Notes: generated by a model from the sequence alone, not told the origin. Positions 1 through 10,477 are shown, numbered from the stretch's first letter. The stretch: DNA of 64,000 nt from an uncultured Bryobacterales bacterium (GCA_951813065.1 CATOTH010000004.1:124001-188000), one strand, 5' to 3'. Numbers and translations: made by a program.

Positions 1-2
1 GC

Positions 3-1736
3 GGGCGCGTAGACGCCGCTACCGAGCACGGCGTCCAAGCCAATCGCGGGGGGTTCGAGTTCGGCGTGGTCGACTCCAGCGACGAGCCGCCTCCCGGATT
101 CGCCGTTTCCGGCGACTTCGACGCGGACGGCAGGCCGGATCTGCTCGCGGCCGGCCCCGGAGGTGCCATTCGGTTCGCCGCCAATCGCACTGAGACCGCG
201 AATCGAGGCGTGACTGTCCGGCTCGTAGGCGTCAAGAGCCCAGCGATCGCCGCGGGTTCACGGGTCGAGCTGAAGGCCGGATTCCGCTATGCGAAGCATG
301 TTTACCTCGGCACGCCGTTGCATTTCGGTCTGGGCCCGGCGGAGAGCTTCGACACGATTCGAGTGACTTGGCCGAACGGCTTGATCCAGAACGAACTGGC
401 GGAAGAGCCCGTGGCAGAAGTCAGGATCACGGAGGCTCCGAGGCTGTCCGGTTCGTGTCCCATGGTGTTCACGTGGAACGGGCATCGGTTCGAGTACATC
501 AGCGAGGTCCTGGGGGTCGCCCCGCTGGGAGCGAGCCTGGCGCGGGGTACCTATTTCCCGGTCGACCACACGGAGTTCGTCTCGATTCGAGGTGATCAGC
601 TGCGCGAACGCGACGGCCATTTGGACGTCAGATTGACTGAAGAACTCAGGGAAGTCGCCTACGTCGACAAGATCCGTCTGATCGCGGTCGATCACCCGGG
701 TGACATTCGGATCGTCACGAGTGAAAAGGCCAAGGGTCCGCCATTTCCCGACTTCAGGCTCTACGGTGTTGCCTCGGCCATCAAGCCGGTGGCTGCCACG
801 AACCATCACGGCGAGGACGTGCTCGCCAGGATTGTGTCCGGCGACCGCCGCTACGCGGAGTTCGAGCGCGACTATCAGAACCGTGCTGAGCGCCATTCGC
901 TCACGCTGGAGTTCCCACGGTTTGACTCCGATGATGCCGTGCTTTTTCTTGAGGGCTGGGTTGATTGGTCTTCGGCCAGCAGCATCGTTGCCGCTTCCCA
1001 AACGAAGAACTCAGCCCTGCAGCCTCCGTACCTCGAGGTTCTGGACAAGCACGGCGATTGGGTGACGGCTGTTGCCGATGTCGGTCTGCCCGGAGGCACT
1101 CTGCGCACAATCGCGGTCGACTTGCGCGGCGTGATCCCGTCCGGTTCGCGGGCGATGCGCCTCACGACGAACATGTGCGTGTATTGGGATTCGGCGTATA
1201 TCGGCCTCGGAACGACCGAGCCTGAAGCGCGCCTCACGCACCTGAGCCCGACGACGTCCCGCTTGCGATTCCGGGGCTTCTCACGCAACTACATCGCGGA
1301 CGGTCGCGCGCAGCCCGAGCGATTCGACTACCAAGAGGTTTCCTCGACGACCAACTGGAACCCGACGCCGGGGCGCTACACGCGGTTCGGCGATGTCAGG
1401 GAACTCCTCGACCGAGAAGACGACCGACTCGTCATCATGGGAGCCGGCGACGAAATCGAGTTGCGCTTTCCCTCCGGCGGACTCCCCCCGCTCGCCGCCG
1501 GCTGGACCCGGGACTACTTGCTCTTTGTTGATGGCTGGGCCAAGGAGAACGAGGCCAACACGGCATTCGGGGACTCGGTTACGCCGCTGCCGTTCCACTC
1601 CATGAGCGGGTATCCCTATGGCCCGGGGGAAACGTATCCCGATACGCCCGAGCACCGAGCCGATCTGGAGCGGTATCACACGCGTCGCGCGATGCGCCTG
1701 CTGAGACCGTTGGTGGCGCGGAGCGCGCCTCGATGA
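3..1736 (+). CDS. ASPIC/UnbV domain protein, 5' truncated by window edge
   Basis: The frame is open from the first bases with no stop upstream, so the gene starts outside the window; the GTG at 66 is only an internal codon. The first visible part (FDADGRPDLLAAG) is an FG-GAP/VCBS-type repeat end. It is followed by an ASPIC/UnbV domain (VRLVGVKSPAIAAGSRVELK through IRVTWPNG). About 400 further residues contain the phrases FTWNGHRFEYISEVLG and APLGASLARGTYFPVDH, which I associate with a C-terminal region seen in some such proteins but whose function I do not know. Probably exported and beta-propeller-like. The stop overlaps the next start (ATGA at 1733-1736), so it is translationally coupled to the cytochrome gene. 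Role in extracytoplasmic redox or binding is inference. Confidence 0.8.
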   Translation, partial: GRVDAATEHGVQANRGGFEFGVVDSSDEPPPGFAVSGDFDADGRPDLLAAGPGGAIRFAANRTETANRGVTVRLVGVKSPAIAAGSRVELKAGFRYAKHVYLGTPLHFGLGPAESFDTIRVTWPNGLIQNELAEEPVAEVRITEAPRLSGSCPMVFTWNGHRFEYISEVLGVAPLGASLARGTYFPVDHTEFVSIRGDQLRERDGHLDVRLTEELREVAYVDKIRLIAVDHPGDIRIVTSEKAKGPPFPDFRLYGVASAIKPVAATNHHGEDVLARIVSGDRRYAEFERDYQNRAERHSLTLEFPRFDSDDAVLFLEGWVDWSSASSIVAASQTKNSALQPPYLEVLDKHGDWVTAVADVGLPGGTLRTIAVDLRGVIPSGSRAMRLTTNMCVYWDSAYIGLGTTEPEARLTHLSPTTSRLRFRGFSRNYIADGRAQPERFDYQEVSSTTNWNPTPGRYTRFGDVRELLDREDDRLVIMGAGDEIELRFPSGGLPPLAAGWTRDYLLFVDGWAKENEANTAFGDSVTPLPFHSMSGYPYGPGETYPDTPEHRADLERYHTRRAMRLLRPLVARSAPR

Positions 1737-4534
1737 TGGCAGTTTCAGGCTCCGGTTCGGGCAAACTCGCCGAAGATGAGAAGACTCCGGCTGCCAACCG
1801 ATCCAGTTGGCTGTCACGGCTAGCGGGTGGGGCGTTCCTGTTCCTGCTCGTCAACTCGGGCTTGCTCTGGGCATTCCCGAGAGCCAGCCTCTTCTACGTT
1901 GCCAATGTGCTGCTGCACGTTCTGGCGGGCATCGCTTTGGCCGCGGGCATGTGGTTTTCCGCGAGCGACGCTTTCCGGCGGGTTCGTTCTGACCTGCGCG
2001 TGATGGTCGCTCTCTCAATCTGTGCCGTGCTCGGAGCCGTGCTCTGCGTGATCGGGGCGACAAGGCCCCACCTAATGATTGTTGCCCTGCACGGCGCCTG
2101 CGGTTTTGCCGGGGCGCTGATGCTGGCGTTCGCCTGGCGCGACCGCCGAGTGGCGACATGCCTGGCGCTGGCCTTGATGATGCCGGCCTATTCGGCCGTC
2201 CGAGATCGGTGGTTTCCATCAGAAACGCAGCGCATCGTGAACCCGGTCTCCGCGCCCCTGTCGATGGAGTACGAGGGAGGGGGCGTGGACAGTCCGTTCT
2301 TCCCGTCAGCTTCGCAAACCGTGACCGGCGGGAAGATCCCTTCCGATTTTTTTCTCGAATCGGCCGCCTGCGGAGAGTGTCACAAGGATGTCTACGAGCA
2401 ATGGCAATCCTCGATGCACAGATTCTCCTCGTTCAACAACCAGTTCTATCGCAAGTCGATCGAGTACATGCAGGAGACTGCCGGCGTGGAGGCGTCCAAG
2501 TGGTGCGCAGGCTGTCATGACCACGCCATGCTGTTCAACGGCATGTTCGAAGAGCCGGTGCAGGGCCAGCTGGATACTCCCGAGGCGCACGCTGGCCTCG
2601 CCTGTGTCTCGTGCCACTCGATCGTGCACGTTCCGGACACCATGGGAAACGGTGGATTTGTGATCGAATACCCGCCACTGCACCACCTCGCCTCGAATGA
2701 GGTGGGCTTGGTACGTGCGGTCCACAACTACGTCACCCGTACCGCGCCAGCCGCCCATCGCCGCGCGTTCCTGAAGCCCTTCATGCGCGAGGACGGTGCC
2801 GAGTTCTGCTCTTCGTGCCACAAGGTGCACCTGGATGTGCCCGTCAACAGCTACCGCTGGGTTCGCGGCTTCAATTCGTACGACAACTGGCAGGCTAGCG
2901 GAGTGTCGGGGCAGGGTGCCCGTTCCTTCTACTACCCGGAGCAACCTCAGGATTGCGCGGACTGTCACATGCCGCTGGTCCCCTCGAACGATCCGGGGAA
3001 CCGCGACGGCATGGTGCGGTCGCATCGATTCGCAACGGCCAACACCGCCGTCCCGTATGTCAACGAGGACACGAAGCAACTCGAGGCGGTCCAGCGGTTC
3101 CTGCAGGATGGCATTATTTCGGTGGACGTCTTCGCTGTTTCACGGGCGACCGAAGACAGCGCGGCACCGCAGATGCTGCGCCAGGGCGGTCAGATAGCCG
3201 CGGCGACCGGTTTCGCCGTGGGCGAGGAAGCCGTTGGGCGTCGTGGGCCGGTCCTGCTGCGGGATGTCGGAGACCTGGCGGCTCCGATCGACCGGTCCGG
3301 ACCGGTGGCAGAGCCTGGCGAAACGCTCCGCGTCGATGTTGTCGTCCGCACGCGCAAGGTGGGACATTTCTTCCCCAGCGGAACTGTGGACGCCTTCGAT
3401 GTCTGGGTGGAATTCGAGATCCTAGACGCGTCCGGCGAAAGAGTCTTCTGGAGCGGGCGCGTCGCCGATGGAGGCGCCGGCCCTGTTGATCCGGGCGCCC
3501 ATTTCTATCGGGCCCTGCAGGTTGACGGCCACGGCAATCCGATTGACAAGCGGAACGCATTCCACATGCGTGGCCTGGTCTACGCGCGCCTGATCCCGCC
3601 GGGGGCGGCCGACGTCGTGCGCTACCGCGTGCCGGTGCCGGATGACGCTTCCGGCCCGTTCACGTTGCGCGCCAAGGTGAACCACCGCAAGTTTTCGCAC
3701 TCCTACACCGCGTTCTCCTACGCGGGCCGGGCCGGGGCGGGAGAGTTTGGCAAGGACTTCGACGACCGCGAATTCTCGTTCGATGCGAAGAATATTCCGG
3801 CTAACGTGCCAGGACGCATCAAGGATCGCATCCCGGTCCTGCCAATCACCGAACTCGCCTCCGCGGAAGCCCAACTGCGCATCGGCGGCCGGTCCGAAGA
3901 ATGGGCGCCCAGCGTCGAGAAAGTGGACTGGGAACGCTGGAACGATTACGGTATCGGGCTCTTGCTGCAAGGCGACCTCAGGGGAGCCGAGCACGCCTTC
4001 AGCCGCGCCGCGGAGGCTGATCCGGACAATCCGGACGGCTGGGTGAACATGGCCCGGTCCATGGTCGAGGAAGGGCGGACGGCTGATGCGGAGCGCCACC
4101 TGGAAAAGGCTCTGGCGCTGTCGCCGGATTTGCCGCGAGCACTCTATTTCCGTGCGCTCGCGCGCCGCGCCGCGGGGGACTACGATCAGGCTCTCGACGA
4201 TCTCCGAACGGCTTCGCGCCAGTTTCCGCGCGACCGCGTCGTGCTCAACGAGATCGCGAACATCCTATTCTTGCAGCGTGAATATGAGCAGGCGATTGCA
4301 GTTCTCGACCGCGTCGCACGCATCGATCCGGAAGACTTGCAGATGCACTACACCAGGATGCGATGCTACCGAGGATTGGGGGATCTGGAGGCGGCCGAAC
4401 GCGAGGAGACGCTGTTCTTGCGGTATAAGGCTGATGAGTCGTCTCAGACTCGTACGGCTGAGTTGCGACGCTCCAGCCCCGAAGACAACAACGAACGCCA
4501 GCCAATTCACGAGCATGTATCAGTACCGCTTTAA
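1733..4534 (+). CDS. Membrane-anchored pentahaem cytochrome c with C-terminal TPRs
   Basis: A 933-residue protein. Residues about 30-155 contain four to five hydrophobic segments. A large domain then carries five CXXCH haem-binding motifs at about residues 213, 258, 291, 359 and 408 (CGECH, CAGCH, CVSCH, CSSCH, CADCH), which resembles the cytochrome c554/multihaem family. A beta-rich stretch follows (about 490-660), then TPRs from about 720 to 900 (WVNMARSMVEEGRTADAERH and later copies). The haems must lie on the outer side of the membrane for c-type maturation. The start ATG lies in the stop of the preceding ASPIC gene and the stop overlaps the next gene by 20 bp, so the three form one coupled operon. 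Substrate unknown; an extracytoplasmic electron-transfer role is the safest reading. Confidence 0.85.
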   Translation: MMAVSGSGSGKLAEDEKTPAANRSSWLSRLAGGAFLFLLVNSGLLWAFPRASLFYVANVLLHVLAGIALAAGMWFSASDAFRRVRSDLRVMVALSICAVLGAVLCVIGATRPHLMIVALHGACGFAGALMLAFAWRDRRVATCLALALMMPAYSAVRDRWFPSETQRIVNPVSAPLSMEYEGGGVDSPFFPSASQTVTGGKIPSDFFLESAACGECHKDVYEQWQSSMHRFSSFNNQFYRKSIEYMQETAGVEASKWCAGCHDHAMLFNGMFEEPVQGQLDTPEAHAGLACVSCHSIVHVPDTMGNGGFVIEYPPLHHLASNEVGLVRAVHNYVTRTAPAAHRRAFLKPFMREDGAEFCSSCHKVHLDVPVNSYRWVRGFNSYDNWQASGVSGQGARSFYYPEQPQDCADCHMPLVPSNDPGNRDGMVRSHRFATANTAVPYVNEDTKQLEAVQRFLQDGIISVDVFAVSRATEDSAAPQMLRQGGQIAAATGFAVGEEAVGRRGPVLLRDVGDLAAPIDRSGPVAEPGETLRVDVVVRTRKVGHFFPSGTVDAFDVWVEFEILDASGERVFWSGRVADGGAGPVDPGAHFYRALQVDGHGNPIDKRNAFHMRGLVYARLIPPGAADVVRYRVPVPDDASGPFTLRAKVNHRKFSHSYTAFSYAGRAGAGEFGKDFDDREFSFDAKNIPANVPGRIKDRIPVLPITELASAEAQLRIGGRSEEWAPSVEKVDWERWNDYGIGLLLQGDLRGAEHAFSRAAEADPDNPDGWVNMARSMVEEGRTADAERHLEKALALSPDLPRALYFRALARRAAGDYDQALDDLRTASRQFPRDRVVLNEIANILFLQREYEQAIAVLDRVARIDPEDLQMHYTRMRCYRGLGDLEAAEREETLFLRYKADESSQTRTAELRRSSPEDNNERQPIHEHVSVPL

Positions 4535-6206
4535 GCTCCTGATTCCACTGGCCCTTTGCGCCGGTGTCGCCTGCGGCCCTTCGGGCGAGGAAACGGACTC
4601 GGGTTCGCCAGAGCCGCCACGTGTCGCGGTTGTCTTCACAGACGTGACTTCCGAGGCGGGGATCGAGTTTGTCCACCACAACGGGCGATCGGGCCGGAAA
4701 TACCTCCCTGAGACGCTCGGTTCGGGTTGCGCGTTCCTTGACTACAACAACGACGGGCGCGCCGACATATTCCTGGTGAACTCGCGGCCGTGGACTGGCA
4801 ATGCCAGCGATGTGACGTCCAAGCTGTATCGCAACGAAGGCGGAGGGCGATTCTCCGACGTCACGGTGCAAGCGGGCTTGGCGATTCCGATGTACGGCTT
4901 GGGCGTTGCAGCCGCCGACTACGACAACGACGGTTTTCAGGACCTGTATGTCACGGTGCTGGACGGCGACCGGCTCTTCCGCAACCGCGGCGATGGCACC
5001 TTCGAGGACGTTACCGGAGAGGCGGGCATTGACAACGCGCGGTTCGGGACTAGCGCGGCATGGGTCGATTACGACCTTGACGGCCATCTCGACCTGTTCG
5101 TCGCGAACTACGTCAAGTGGACCATGGAGGGGGACTTGTGGTGCTCGATGGATGGATCCACGAAGACGTACTGCACGCCCGAGTCCTATTTCGGTCAACC
5201 GTCCGCCCTGTATCGGAATCGCGGCGACGGATCATTCCAAGAAGTTGGCGCCGCCGCCGGCGTCGCGGACCCGACGGCCAAGGCGCTCGGCATCGCCATC
5301 TTTGACTACGATTCCGACGGATTGCCCGACATCTTCCAAGCCAACGACACCCAGCCGAACAAGCTCTACAGGAACGAAGGTGACGGCACGTTCAGCGAGC
5401 ATGGAGTCTCGGCCGGGATCGCTTACGCCGAGGACGGAAAGGCCCGCGGGGCGATGGGCGTCGACGCGGCTGACTACGATCGCTCTGGACGACCGCACCT
5501 TCTGGTCGGGAACTTTGCCAACGAGATGCTGAACCTGTTCCACAACGAGGGCAACGGACTCTTCGTCGACGAGGCTCCGACGAGTGAGATCGGTCGCGAC
5601 AGCCTGCTGGCGCTGACGTTCGGAGCTTTCTTTTTCGACTACGATCTCGACGGCCACGTGGATATATTCTGCGCTAACGGACACCTCGACGAGGAAATCG
5701 AAGTTGTGCAGCCGGCGGTGAAGTTCGCACAGGAGCCGCAGTTGTTTCGCAACGACGGAAGGGGCCGGTTCGGGCTTGCGTCAGGCGAAGTCGGCGGCGA
5801 CTTCTCCGAGCCGTTGGTAGCCCGGGGGGCGGCCTACGCCGACTACGACGGTGACGGGGACTTGGACATCCTGATCACGACGAACGACGGGCCTGCCAAA
5901 CTGCTGCGCAACGATGGTGGCGACGCTAACAATTACTTGCGAGTGCGGCTCGAAGGGACACAATCGAACCGCAGCGGCCTCGGCACTAGACTCCAGCTGA
6001 CCACCGCGTCGGGAACCCAGATCCAGGTCGTCCGCGGGGGATCGAGCTACTGCTCGCAAAGCGAGACGGTGGCAACCTTCGGCCTAGGCCAGGATACCGA
6101 GGTCGACCGGCTGGAGATCCGCTGGCCAGGCGGGGCTGTCGAGGCGTTTCGCGGGCTCAAGGTCAATCGCGAGATCCGGCTCAGGGAAGGTCAGCCGCTC
6201 CGGTAG
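4515..6206 (+). CDS. CRTAC1-family FG-GAP/ASPIC-UnbV protein, probably exported
   Basis: A 563-residue protein starting at ATG 4515, where an N-terminal hydrophobic segment begins (YRFKLLIPLALCAGVACG). The cysteine there could be a lipobox, although the -3 glycine is atypical, so either a lipoprotein or a simple signal peptide is possible. The open frame extends upstream to 4086, but that part is a shadow of the cytochrome gene. The body holds at least six FG-GAP/VCBS repeats with calcium-loop-like DxDxDG stretches (DYNNDGRAD, DYDNDGFQD, DYDLDGHLD, DYDSDGLPD, DYDLDGHVD, DYDGDGDLD), which predict a beta-propeller. An ASPIC/UnbV domain closes the C-terminus. It overlaps the cytochrome gene by 20 bp, so the two products are probably made together. 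Confidence 0.85.
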   Translation: MYQYRFKLLIPLALCAGVACGPSGEETDSGSPEPPRVAVVFTDVTSEAGIEFVHHNGRSGRKYLPETLGSGCAFLDYNNDGRADIFLVNSRPWTGNASDVTSKLYRNEGGGRFSDVTVQAGLAIPMYGLGVAAADYDNDGFQDLYVTVLDGDRLFRNRGDGTFEDVTGEAGIDNARFGTSAAWVDYDLDGHLDLFVANYVKWTMEGDLWCSMDGSTKTYCTPESYFGQPSALYRNRGDGSFQEVGAAAGVADPTAKALGIAIFDYDSDGLPDIFQANDTQPNKLYRNEGDGTFSEHGVSAGIAYAEDGKARGAMGVDAADYDRSGRPHLLVGNFANEMLNLFHNEGNGLFVDEAPTSEIGRDSLLALTFGAFFFDYDLDGHVDIFCANGHLDEEIEVVQPAVKFAQEPQLFRNDGRGRFGLASGEVGGDFSEPLVARGAAYADYDGDGDLDILITTNDGPAKLLRNDGGDANNYLRVRLEGTQSNRSGLGTRLQLTTASGTQIQVVRGGSSYCSQSETVATFGLGQDTEVDRLEIRWPGGAVEAFRGLKVNREIRLREGQPLR

Positions 6207-6215
6207 CCTCCCCAG

Positions 6216-7418
<1,203 letters not shown>

Positions 7419-7471
7419 GAATAAGGGCGAGCCTCTCGGCAGATCGCCATTGTACATGCCGGGGTCTATCG

Positions 7472-7858
7472 CTACTCCCGCCAGCCGAACTTGCGGTTCT
7501 CCGCTGCTCTGACCTGTTTTTCGTCCATGCCAAGGTGGTGCGCGAGTTCGTGCCAAAGAGTCTCGTAGATCGCTTGTCGGAGGTCGCCTTCGGCGCATAG
7601 TTCCAGCGGCCGCTGGAAGATCGTGATGCGGTCAGGCAATGCCATCTGGTAGTACCATCCGCGTTTGTCTAGGGGCACTCCCTCGTACAGGCCCAGTAGC
7701 GTCCCTCCCGGCGGTACGTTCGCCGCATCCAGTTGCTCTTCGCTGGGCTCGTCCTCCACTACGATCACGAGATTGGCGAATTCCCTGCGTATGGACTCGG
7801 GGATGTTCTCCCAAGCCTCGTCAACCCATGCCTCGAAGAGGGTTCTGGAATACCGCAT
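7472..7858 (-). CDS. Zincin-like metallopeptidase family protein (PF06262 type)
   Basis: A 128-residue protein starting at ATG 7858 ([16 protein letters not shown]). It has the layout of the small zincin-like family: an N-terminal helix, a central strand with [35 protein letters not shown], and a zinc-binding HExxH near the C-terminus (HELAHHLG, with the extended third histidine or aspartate following in MDEKQ). The length fits the family. The physiological substrate is not known for most members. It lies 29 bp after the DUF6807 gene and 53 bp before the acyl-CoA dehydrogenase on the same strand, so cotranscription is likely but a functional link is not obvious. Confidence 0.85.
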   Translation of the reverse strand: MRYSRTLFEAWVDEAWENIPESIRREFANLVIVVEDEPSEEQLDAANVPPGGTLLGLYEGVPLDKRGWYYQMALPDRITIFQRPLELCAEGDLRQAIYETLWHELAHHLGMDEKQVRAAENRKFGWRE

Positions 7859-7887
7859 CGAAATCCCCAAGAGCGCCGGCGCCAATC

Positions 7888-8865
7888 CTACCGACTGCCG
7901 GAGCCGCTCCATGCTTCGAATCGCGATTGCAGGTTCGCGTCCGCTGTCCGCCCGCTGTGGATGATGACGCGATAACGGAATCGGAGTTTGTCGCCCTTCG
8001 CCAACGAGATGCTCCCGTCGCGGCTCTCGTCGGCGTGGAAATCGTGCTCTCCGAACACATTGGCAGCGAACAGCCCGTATCCTCGAACGTGCCAGTAGCT
8101 GGGGTGCTTCGGATTGTCCGGATGGTCCAGAATTGCCACTCCCATCGGCTTGCCCGAGATGCTCCCGGAGTAGTCGACCCATGCGGAACGCTTGCCCCAC
8201 GCGTTCGCTTCGGTCATGCGCCCTTCCGCGTTCACGATCCTCCCGGTCCGGGGGATGCCTCTAGCGCGCAGGTGCTGCTCCTCGAGTTCGGTTGCCATCC
8301 GCACGGCGAACGTGCCTTCCTTGGTATCGCCAAACAGCACTGGATCGGCCTTCGCCATCAAGACGATGTCGAAGTCCACGATGTTGTCCCCGCCGTCCCG
8401 CATGAAGGCCATCATGCGGCGCTCCGTCACCAGGAGGCCCCCCCCGGGGCCCTTCCAGTCAAAGCTGGCCTCAATCACCCCTTGATCCTCGTCGGACTGG
8501 ACCGTGTCGATTGCATTGAGTGAGATCGTGCCCTTGTTGCCGCGCGATCGCTGGCTGGTTTCGTTGGCCCAGAAATCGACTCCGTTGACGTCACCGTGGC
8601 TGAACCAGGCACCGCGATGATGCGGGTGGTCCTGCTGCTCGCCTGCGATTTGCTCCATCGGATAGCCCCGAGTGACGACGGTGCCGTCCGCAGTCCGCAA
8701 TGGGTGCAGGTACGGCTTGGTCGCGTCGCTGCCGAAGTAAAACGTGGTGAACGGCTGGCCGTCGATCGACACGGCGATCCGGTCGCCGTCGCGCTCCAAC
8801 AGGACATCGGCGCCAAGCACAGCCGGCAGGACCGCCAGAAACCAGAGGAGCAGGGTCCGAATCAT
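7888..8865 (-). CDS. DUF6807 (PmoA-like) exported protein
   Basis: A 325-residue protein starting at ATG 8865, where a clear signal peptide begins (MIRTLLLWFLAVLPAVLGA). The mature part matches the DUF6807 family, once misnamed 'methane oxygenase PmoA': FTTFYFGSDATKPYLHPL, QDHPHHRGAWFSHGDVNGVDFW, FRVRMATELEE-like and WVDYSGSISGKPMGVAILDHP. The family is common in Bacteroidetes, Planctomycetes and Acidobacteria, usually near carbohydrate-use genes, and is not a methane monooxygenase subunit. Biochemical function is unknown. It is the first gene of a minus-strand group. A GACAAT hexamer sits six bases before the start, compatible with a leaderless or very short leader. Confidence 0.8.
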   Translation of the reverse strand: MIRTLLLWFLAVLPAVLGADVLLERDGDRIAVSIDGQPFTTFYFGSDATKPYLHPLRTADGTVVTRGYPMEQIAGEQQDHPHHRGAWFSHGDVNGVDFWANETSQRSRGNKGTISLNAIDTVQSDEDQGVIEASFDWKGPGGGLLVTERRMMAFMRDGGDNIVDFDIVLMAKADPVLFGDTKEGTFAVRMATELEEQHLRARGIPRTGRIVNAEGRMTEANAWGKRSAWVDYSGSISGKPMGVAILDHPDNPKHPSYWHVRGYGLFAANVFGEHDFHADESRDGSISLAKGDKLRFRYRVIIHSGRTADANLQSRFEAWSGSGSR

Positions 8866-9314
8866 CGCTCCATTGTCGAACATGCCGCAAGGAGATAGCG
8901 CCGAACGCGTGTCGCCCGCCCGGAGTGCAGACGCGAAACGCCACAGCCTCTTGATCCCGAGTCCGATCTCGTCGACACCGGGAACATCGCCTTGGCATCG
9001 ACCCGAATGCCGCAGAACCCCCGAGAGGCGCTTCGCCGACGCCCGGTCGGGGCCTGCACATGGCTCTTCGCGGCAACAGCATCGTCCCAGCAGGGGATGC
9101 GGCCCTGGCGTCGAAGCACCTGGCAACCGGCTTCGCCTCGTTTTGGCGTGGGGCAACTCGAGCCCCCCACCCCGTCATCTCGCCGGTCGCATGTTTCCGT
9201 CGAAGCCTGTTCAACTCGGCATGCCGGCGCTGCGAACCACATTGCCCACACCTTGACACGGTGAGGAAAAACGCTTTACATTGGGAATGTCGATTCCTCC
9301 GCAGGGCACATCGG
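8866..9314. other. Divergent intergenic region, 449 bp
   Basis: This lies between the divergently transcribed DUF6807 and HU-like genes. Several open frames exist on both strands, but none encodes a recognisable domain and their composition looks like GC-rich non-coding sequence. The only supported element is the promoter before the HU-like gene near the right end. Confidence 0.5.
9253..9282 (+). promoter_or_regulatory. Sigma-70-like promoter of the HU-like gene
   Basis: A perfect TTGACA at 9253-9258, an 18-bp spacer, and TACATT at 9277-9282 (4 of 6 matches to TATAAT). The HU-like start is at 9315, giving a leader of about 25 nt. Confidence 0.6.
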
Positions 9315-9581
9315 ATGATCAAGCAAGACCTTGTAAGCCGCGTGATCAATCGCTCTGGTCTCAGTCGCTCTCAGTCAAAGACAGTGGTCGAGACGATCCT
9401 GGGAACAATGAGGTCCGCCCTGGAACGGGGAGAACGGATTGAGCTTCGTGGATTCGGAGTGTTCGAAGTGCGCCCGCGCAAGATCGGCATTGGCCGCAAT
9501 CCCAGAACCGGGGAGGTGGTTCAGATCCCGAGCGGAAACACGGTTCGCTTCAAGCCCGGCAAGTTGTTGCGGTCCATTTAA
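9315..9581 (+). CDS. HU/IHF-family nucleoid DNA-bending protein
   Basis: An 88-residue protein starting at ATG 9315 (MIKQDLVSRV). It has the whole family layout: an N-terminal dimerisation helix pair (LSRSQSKTVVETILGTMRSALERGERIELRGFG), then the beta arm VFEVRPRKIGIGRNPRTGE with the DNA-intercalating proline in GRNP, and the closing VRFKPGKLLR. It should bind and bend DNA as a homo- or heterodimer in the nucleoid. The open frame extends upstream to 9060, but that part lies beyond the promoter and is not family sequence. HU versus IHF alpha/beta cannot be settled from one sequence. Confidence 0.93.
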   Translation: MIKQDLVSRVINRSGLSRSQSKTVVETILGTMRSALERGERIELRGFGVFEVRPRKIGIGRNPRTGEVVQIPSGNTVRFKPGKLLRSI

Positions 9582-9949
9582 AGGGAACTGCACCCGGCCG
9601 GAATGGTTTGCTGGCCGCTGACGGGAATTCGTGCCTTGAGTGGCGACACGTCGCTGGTTCCGTCTCCCGCGTGGCCCGCACCCCAGTCGATCATCGTGGG
9701 CTGCTGTCAACTGGCAAGGCGCGGGCTTGTCTCGATACGCGTGGCAATGGCGTTGACCACTTCCCGATGAACTGTTAGAGTCCGATCCATGCTGGCCCGG
9801 AAAGGACCTGCGCCCGAAGGCGCGTGCAATGGTGAGGGACGCGTCGAATCGATCAGTTTCCCGTCCTGGGGAGGTGGCGGACAGCGGTGTTGCGGTCGAC
9901 CCCGAAGTGCGGGAGCTAAGCCATCGACAGACCCACAGAGACCTTCGAA
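9582..9949. other. Intergenic region, 368 bp, with a possible promoter
   Basis: No recognisable gene. TTGACC at 9753-9758 and TAGAGT at 9776-9781 with 17 bp between them could drive the downstream reductase with a leader of about 160 nt. A short GC hairpin (GCGCC near 9811 with GGCGC near 9819) lies within that leader. I see no riboswitch I can name. Confidence 0.35.
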
Positions 9950-10477
9950 ATGAGAAAGATCTGCTACAACTGCGCCGTAAGCCTGGATGGATACATCGCC
10001 GGAACGGGCGGCGAGTTCGACTGGATCACTATGGATCCCGAAATCGATTTCCAGGCGATTTCTGCGCGATTCGATACCTACCTGCTAGGCAGACGAACCT
10101 TCGAGGTGACCGGCGGGCAGGGGCTGCCTGCGTCGTCAGGCGTCCGCACGTTCGTGTTTTCGCGAACGCTGCGCCAATGTGACTACAGCAACGTCACGAT
10201 TGTCGGTGACAACTGGAAAGAGGTGATTCAGTCGCTTCGCAAGGAATCGGGTAAGGATATCTGGTTATTCGGCGGAGGGTCCCTCTTTCGCTCACTCGCC
10301 CAGGAAGGACTCGTTGACACGGTGGAAGTCGCGATCATTCCGATACTTCTCGGTGGAGGGGTGCCTCTGGTCGCCGAGCCCGCTTCTCGCATTGCATTGG
10401 CGCTGACGGAACACAGGATTTTCGAGCGGACGGGCACGGTCAGTCTGGTATACGAGGTCAAAGACTCCCGCCATTGA
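9950..10477 (+). CDS. RibD C-terminal/dihydrofolate-reductase-like domain protein
   Basis: A 175-residue single-domain protein of the bacterial DHFR-like/RibD C-terminal superfamily, which binds NAD(P)H. Signatures: MRKICYNCAVSLDGYIAG at the N-terminus, EFDWITMDPEIDF, TYLLGRRTFEV, the cofactor loop IWLFGGGSLFRSLAQ, and VAIIPILLGGGVPLVAEP. Members include riboflavin-pathway reductases and many proteins of unknown substrate, often called YyaP/YwjB-like. The length fits the stand-alone form. There is no clear Shine-Dalgarno sequence before ATG 9950. It stands alone between the HU-like gene and the TonB receptor. Confidence 0.85.
   Translation: MRKICYNCAVSLDGYIAGTGGEFDWITMDPEIDFQAISARFDTYLLGRRTFEVTGGQGLPASSGVRTFVFSRTLRQCDYSNVTIVGDNWKEVIQSLRKESGKDIWLFGGGSLFRSLAQEGLVDTVEVAIIPILLGGGVPLVAEPASRIALALTEHRIFERTGTVSLVYEVKDSRH

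Noticed and set aside
258-1001. Antisense 247-residue frame in the ASPIC protein
   Set aside because: Shadow frame with arginine-rich, domain-free translation.
4086-4514. Upstream extension of the CRTAC1 gene frame
   Set aside because: It overlaps the TPR part of the cytochrome gene, and the signal segment begins at 4515.
7888-8865. Methane monooxygenase subunit (PmoA) naming
   Set aside because: The family was misnamed; this is an exported DUF6807 protein without membrane helices or monooxygenase features.
8862-9251. Minus-strand frame of about 130 residues in the DUF6807/HU gap
   Set aside because: No domain, no ribosome binding site, arginine/serine-rich composition typical of non-coding GC-rich DNA.
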